Assembly (NCBI RefSeq): GCF_001685025.1
Contig: NZ_MAYU01000023.1
Coordinates: forward strand, 124,001 to 188,000
Direction: 5' to 3'
DNA: 64,000 nucleotides
Origin: Bacillus sp. FJAT-27225
GTDB lineage: Bacteria; Bacillota; Bacilli; Bacillales; Cytobacillaceae
Shown piece after piece: positions 60,395 through 64,000 of this stretch. A model generated the notes under the pieces. That model saw only the letters and a program-made list of their open reading frames with translations. It made no database searches and was not told where the DNA came from. The translations under genes were made by a program, and so were the position numbers. The stretch's first letter is position 1, and each line of letters opens with the position of its first letter.

Positions 60395-61258
60395 GTGTGG
60401 CAGGAAACGATTGAAATAGAAGGTCCATATAATTTTGACAGAATCCTCGACCGCCTTTCGATGGATCCGCTCAATGCGCTTGACCTTGATAAAAGGACAA
60501 TCCATGTGCCAATAAAATTGAATGATGAAGCTTTTACCGCAAGGGTAACGGCTATCGGGACCACGGAGCAACCAAGTTTCGTCATTGAAGCTGAATCCGG
60601 GGATAAAGCCCGTATGATCAAGCGGCTTAGCGAAGTATTTCAGTGGGAGGTTCCGTTAAAGGACATCCACGATCATTTTGGAAAAACTGACCTGAATCTG
60701 ATTTTTGAAGAGCATGTCGGCACACCGCTCATTCTCGACTTTGATCCGTTTGGCTGTCTGCTGAAGTGCATCATCCACCAGCAGCTCAACATGGCTTTTG
60801 CGATCAAGTTAACAGGGCGGTTTGTAAAAAAGTATGGTTTTGAAAAAGATGGAGCCTGGTTCTATCCAGACCCAGAAACAGTCGCTGCACTAACCGTGGA
60901 AGAGCTTCGCGAACTGCAGTTCAGCGGCCGCAAAGCAGAATACGTCATTGATATTGCCAAAGCCGTAACCGAAGCCGGGTTGGACCTAGAAGCCCTTAAA
61001 CAAGAGGATGAGCAAATTATCTTCGACAGGCTAATTAAAATTCGCGGGATTGGCGCATGGACAATTCAAAACTTCCTGCTATTCGGATTGGGTAGACAGA
61101 ACCTGTTCCCGATGGCCGACATCGGCATCCAGAACGCCTTGAAAAAACTGTACAACCTTGAAAAGAAACCAACCTACGAAGAAATGGAACGCTACAAAAC
61201 CGGCTGGGAACCCTATCTCAGCTACGCCTCCCTGTATCTCTGGCGCAGCATCGAATAG
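60395..61258 (+). CDS. yfjP: DNA-3-methyladenine glycosylase, AlkA/YfjP type
   Basis: A protein of 287 residues starting at GTG after AAGGGGAAACCA; B. subtilis YfjP is also 287 long. The N-terminal TATA-like domain begins WQETIEIEGPYNFDRILDRL. The helix-hairpin-helix and GPD loop read LIKIRGIGAWTIQNFLLFGLG, then FPMADIGIQ with the catalytic Asp. The end EPYLSYASLYLWRSIE is identical in style to YfjP. It removes alkylated bases such as 3-methyladenine. It is followed 54 bp later by the RNA methyltransferase gene, as in B. subtilis yfjP-yfjO. Confidence 0.93.
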   Translation: MWQETIEIEGPYNFDRILDRLSMDPLNALDLDKRTIHVPIKLNDEAFTARVTAIGTTEQPSFVIEAESGDKARMIKRLSEVFQWEVPLKDIHDHFGKTDLNLIFEEHVGTPLILDFDPFGCLLKCIIHQQLNMAFAIKLTGRFVKKYGFEKDGAWFYPDPETVAALTVEELRELQFSGRKAEYVIDIAKAVTEAGLDLEALKQEDEQIIFDRLIKIRGIGAWTIQNFLLFGLGRQNLFPMADIGIQNALKKLYNLEKKPTYEEMERYKTGWEPYLSYASLYLWRSIE

Positions 61259-61312
61259 CAGAGGGGGATGGTACTCCTTTGCCAAATAGTAGAACGAAAA
61301 GAGTGAGCAACA

Positions 61313-62692
61313 ATGAAACAAGACCAGGCAATTAAGATAAAAGAAAAGCAGGAATTTCCGTTAACAATAAAGCGTCTGGGCATCAACGGCGAGGGTGTCG
61401 GCTATTTCAAAAGGCAGGTCGTTTTTGTTCCCGGAGCACTTCCAGGCGAGGAAGTGGTTGTCGAGGCAACGAAAATCAACCCGAAGTTCGCCGAGGCCAG
61501 GATTAAGAAAATCCGAAAGCGGTCACCTCATCGGGTTGCACCGCCATGCCCAGTATACGAGCAGTGCGGAGGCTGCCAGCTCCAGCACCTCAGATATGAA
61601 CAGCAGCTGGTTGAAAAACGGGACATTGTACTGCAGTCACTTGAACGCCATACGAAACTGAACCTTGATGAAATCGACGTCCGCCCAATGATCGGCATGG
61701 AAGACCCGTGGGCTTATAGAAATAAAAGCAGCTTCCAGGTTGGCGTCCATAAAGGCAAAGTACTCGCAGGCCTGTATGGCTTGAATTCGCACAAGCTCAT
61801 CAACATTGAGCAATGTGCTGTCCAGCATGGTGCAACAACTGATGCGACCTTGAAGGTAAAGCGGATTCTCCAGGACTTGAGGATTCCTATTTATAATGAA
61901 AAATTGCGGAAAGGAATCGTCCGGACGATTGTCACCCGCGTGGGCATTCAGTCGAAGGAACTGCAGGTTGTCCTTATTACAACTCAGCGAGACCTTCCGA
62001 GAAAAGACTTACTGATCGAAGAAATTACAAAGAGGCTACCAGAGGTAAAGTCGATCGTCCAGAACATCAACGGCGAAAGGACTTCATTGATTTTTGGAAA
62101 AGAGACTTCCACCCTTGCAGGAAGTGACTTTATCCAGGAAACGTTAGGGGACTTGCAGTTTGAGCTGTCAGCCCGGACCTTCTTTCAGCTCAATCCCCTC
62201 CAGACAATCAGGCTATACGATGAGGTGAAGGCAGCCGCCGAACTGACAGGAACAGAGAAAGTCGTTGACGCCTATTGCGGGGTTGGCACAATCGGACTCT
62301 GGGTTGCAAACCAGGCAGCCGAAATCAGGGGAATGGACATCATCCCCGAATCCATCGAAGACGCCAAGAAAAATGCTTCCCGACATGGAATTAAACATTC
62401 GACCTATGTGACTGGCAAAGCGGAGGAATGGCTGCCAAAATGGACGAAAGAGGGCTGGCGCCCAGACGTCGTTATCGTCGATCCGCCTAGGACCGGCCTG
62501 GACGGAAGCTTGCTTCAAACTTTGCTAAAGGTAAAACCAAAGAAAATTGTTTATGTTTCCTGTAATCCATCGACATTGGCAAGGGATATCCAGACATTGA
62601 GCAGTAAATACAATGTAGAGTACATCCAGCCTGTCGATATGTTCCCGCAGACGGCACATGTGGAGTGCGTGTCGCAGTTGGTATTAATATAG
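61313..62692 (+). CDS. rlmD: 23S rRNA m5U methyltransferase (RlmD/RlmCD family, YfjO-like)
   Basis: A protein of 459 residues. An N-terminal TRAM domain ([17 protein letters not shown]) is followed by an Fe-S motif [14 protein letters not shown] with a fourth Cys in IEQCAVQH. The SAM-binding domain has [14 protein letters not shown] and [11 protein letters not shown], with the catalytic Cys in [13 protein letters not shown]. The C-terminus is [16 protein letters not shown]. It methylates uridine at C5 in 23S rRNA. B. subtilis has two close relatives, YefA (RlmCD) and YfjO; position after yfjP favours YfjO. A 24-base piece of its 3' end reappears at 63576. Confidence 0.9.
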   Translation: MKQDQAIKIKEKQEFPLTIKRLGINGEGVGYFKRQVVFVPGALPGEEVVVEATKINPKFAEARIKKIRKRSPHRVAPPCPVYEQCGGCQLQHLRYEQQLVEKRDIVLQSLERHTKLNLDEIDVRPMIGMEDPWAYRNKSSFQVGVHKGKVLAGLYGLNSHKLINIEQCAVQHGATTDATLKVKRILQDLRIPIYNEKLRKGIVRTIVTRVGIQSKELQVVLITTQRDLPRKDLLIEEITKRLPEVKSIVQNINGERTSLIFGKETSTLAGSDFIQETLGDLQFELSARTFFQLNPLQTIRLYDEVKAAAELTGTEKVVDAYCGVGTIGLWVANQAAEIRGMDIIPESIEDAKKNASRHGIKHSTYVTGKAEEWLPKWTKEGWRPDVVIVDPPRTGLDGSLLQTLLKVKPKKIVYVSCNPSTLARDIQTLSSKYNVEYIQPVDMFPQTAHVECVSQLVLI

Positions 62693-62706
62693 ATATTGAA
62701 AAAGTT

Positions 62707-62780
62707 GTAAAAAGTGCCTGTAACTAACCATTTCTTGTCGTATTTTTAGACAGAAATCGGGAAGTGACAGGCACTTTGTT
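62707..62780. terminator. Terminator between rlmD and ytoQ
   Basis: AAAGTGCCTGT and ACAGGCACTTT form an 11-bp stem around a loop of about 50 bases, with T-rich flanks. It lies between convergent genes. Confidence 0.65.
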
Positions 62781-63221
62781 TTAATCAAAAATATAGCTGA
62801 TGACTTCTATTGCTTGATCGACAGTTTCGACGGTTACATTTGCTTTGTTTGAAAGCTCTTTTAGGGGATGAATCAATGATTCAGGCCGGATGATAATCGT
62901 CGGCTTGTTCATGGCAATGGCCATGCTTGCGTCCATTGCTGTATTCCATTGTTTATACTTTTCACCAAATAAGGCAATGACGATGTCCGCTTTCTGCATT
63001 AAGACTTGGGTTCTGAAATTATTAATATCTGATGCAGCATCATCTTTATTAAGATTAGACGGCTGTTTTCCTAGAATCTCTTCGCCAATATTGTCTGAAA
63101 GATCGTGGTTTGTCTGCGGGGCTACAAATAGGAGAGGGAGATTTTTTTCCTTAGCTTTTTGTGCCACTTCCTCTCTCCAATTATCATGAATTTGACCTGC
63201 TAAATAAACAGTAAGTTCCAT
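62781..63221 (-). CDS. ytoQ: YtoQ-family protein
   Basis: A protein of 146 residues from the ATG at 63221, seven bases after TGGAGG. MELTVYLAGQIHDNWREEV is the family's opening, similar to nucleoside deoxyribosyltransferases, and KADIVIALFGEKYKQWNTAMDASMAI is the central signature. It is a small Rossmann-like enzyme, and the reaction is not known for certain. It is a single gene. Confidence 0.9.
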   Translation of the reverse strand: MELTVYLAGQIHDNWREEVAQKAKEKNLPLLFVAPQTNHDLSDNIGEEILGKQPSNLNKDDAASDINNFRTQVLMQKADIVIALFGEKYKQWNTAMDASMAIAMNKPTIIIRPESLIHPLKELSNKANVTVETVDQAIEVISYIFD

Positions 63222-64000
63222 TCTAATTCCTCCAATATCTTTGATCATAACAATATAGTATCTAATTTAACCAAGTTTTCAAAGTAATCACCAAATAAAC
63301 CCACCAGTACCATGATGTACATACACTAAAATGTTAAAAGCTAGAAAGGCCATGTAACTTTTCTAGCTTCTTGTAATTGCATATTCTAACTGTTCAATAT
63401 ATTTTCCATCTTAATAAGCACGCATGTTGCCACCAGATATTTCATCTGTCAAAACAAATTTGTTTATCTTCACCTGTACGACGATATATGTGAGCATTAG
63501 TCATAATTATGCTATGTTTTAAGCTTGTAATGCCTTTAAACTTCACCAGCACCTCATGTGTTGCCACATACACTTGGCACATGTGGAGTGCGTGGCGCAA
63601 CTCATATTGCAAGAACAATAAGTTGTGTGCCACATTTACTCAACACATGTAGAAGTAGTTTCCAAAGTGTAACCATATAGACCGGTTTTTGCCAATTTGA
63701 TTTTATTGGCTGGAACTGTTTTTTTGTTTGTCCTTATCCTTCTGTCTATTCGAGTTTTCGGAACAAATTTTAATGCAAGTGGATAACAATTGATTGTTTT
63801 AAACACAAAAAGCAGGTAACTAGCCTTAGGTGTTCTTTTGCTTAGTCCGAAAATAGCAGGGCATGTATTAAGGTTTCAAAAATAAAATTCACCCCTTATC
63901 CCTTTGAAATTTTACGGCCAAGAAAAATGTGAATTTTTTCTTTTGGCCGTGGACAACATAAAATTTGGAAGGGGGTCATTCATTACAAATACTTAATTTT
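63222..64000. other. Mostly empty right end of the window
   Basis: Apart from the methyltransferase fragment there is no supported gene, repeat or RNA in these 780 bases. A/T-rich sequence with scattered stops in all frames. The last 150 bases may belong to the leader of a gene beyond the edge. Confidence 0.5.
63560..63620 (+). pseudogene. Decayed 3' fragment of an RNA m5U methyltransferase gene
   Basis: GGCACATGTGGAGTGCGTG at 63576-63594 is identical to 62653-62671 at the end of rlmD, and CGCA matches one base further on. The frame reads LAHVECVAQLILQEQ and stops, against [13 protein letters not shown] in rlmD. Only about 15 codons are left. It is either a partial duplication or the remains of a second gene such as yefA. 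Confidence 0.5.

Noticed and set aside
63442-63633. 63-codon minus-strand frame near the right end
   Set aside because: No binding site, unnatural composition, and it is antisense to the methyltransferase fragment.

Overview
The window is a chromosomal stretch of a spore-forming Bacillota, family Bacillaceae. The evidence is a set of genes typical of Bacillus-like genomes (yfmL, yhfW, yetJ, liaFSR, pdaA, sinI/sinR, yfkD, yfkE, ytoQ), strong AGGAGG-type ribosome binding sites with many TTG and GTG starts, and moderate GC. It is not B. subtilis itself: gene order differs and several intergenic repeat families are present that are not known from that species. No rRNA, tRNA, prophage, insertion sequence or CRISPR array was seen.

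Layout. 1-9.5 kb: the end of a 4Fe-4S membrane ferredoxin, a VOC protein, DEAD-box helicase YfmL, an amidase, Rieske/FAD protein YhfW, a Cys/Met-metabolism PLP enzyme and a CBS-domain protein. 9.7-15.6 kb: the envelope-stress module liaI-like/liaH, then liaF-liaS-liaR, flanked by membrane proteins. 15.8-24 kb: CorA, Bax-inhibitor YetJ, MscL, aminopeptidase AmpS, a RocB-like M20 peptidase and an MFS carrier. 24.3-34 kb: a frameshifted subtilisin-like protease, a NERD protein, an FAD oxidoreductase co-transcribed with an ECF41 sigma factor, topoisomerase III and a TolB-like secreted propeller. 34-38 kb: hutH behind a promoter and terminator-like leader, then sinI (+) and sinR (-) facing each other. 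38-62.7 kb: a backbone in the order yfkM-yfkK-yfkH-yfkF-yfkE-yfkD-pdaA(yfjS)-yfjP-yfjO, as in B. subtilis, with insertions (map, a metal P-type ATPase, yczE-like, ytxH-like, ggt, fni, class I fumarase, LysE and others). The last 0.8 kb is non-coding apart from a decayed fragment of an RNA methyltransferase gene.

Three observations stand out. First, a GEMM-I (c-di-GMP-I) riboswitch aptamer lies about 20 nt upstream of a 51-residue sinI, and sinR is convergent with it. This would place the biofilm/motility switch under direct c-di-GMP control. Second, at least seven intergenic loci carry tandem arrays of roughly 52-bp units. Each unit is bounded by an inverted repeat and several loci keep an exact 52-bp step, although most loci differ in sequence. 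Two further loci carry 21-bp AGGACA arrays. Both 52 and 21 bp are close to whole numbers of DNA helical turns. Third, the ECF41 operon has the full set of family motifs and a matching TGTCACA-N16-CGTC promoter directly downstream of the most regular array.

All functional assignments come from reading the sequence and from remembered family features. No database search was run.
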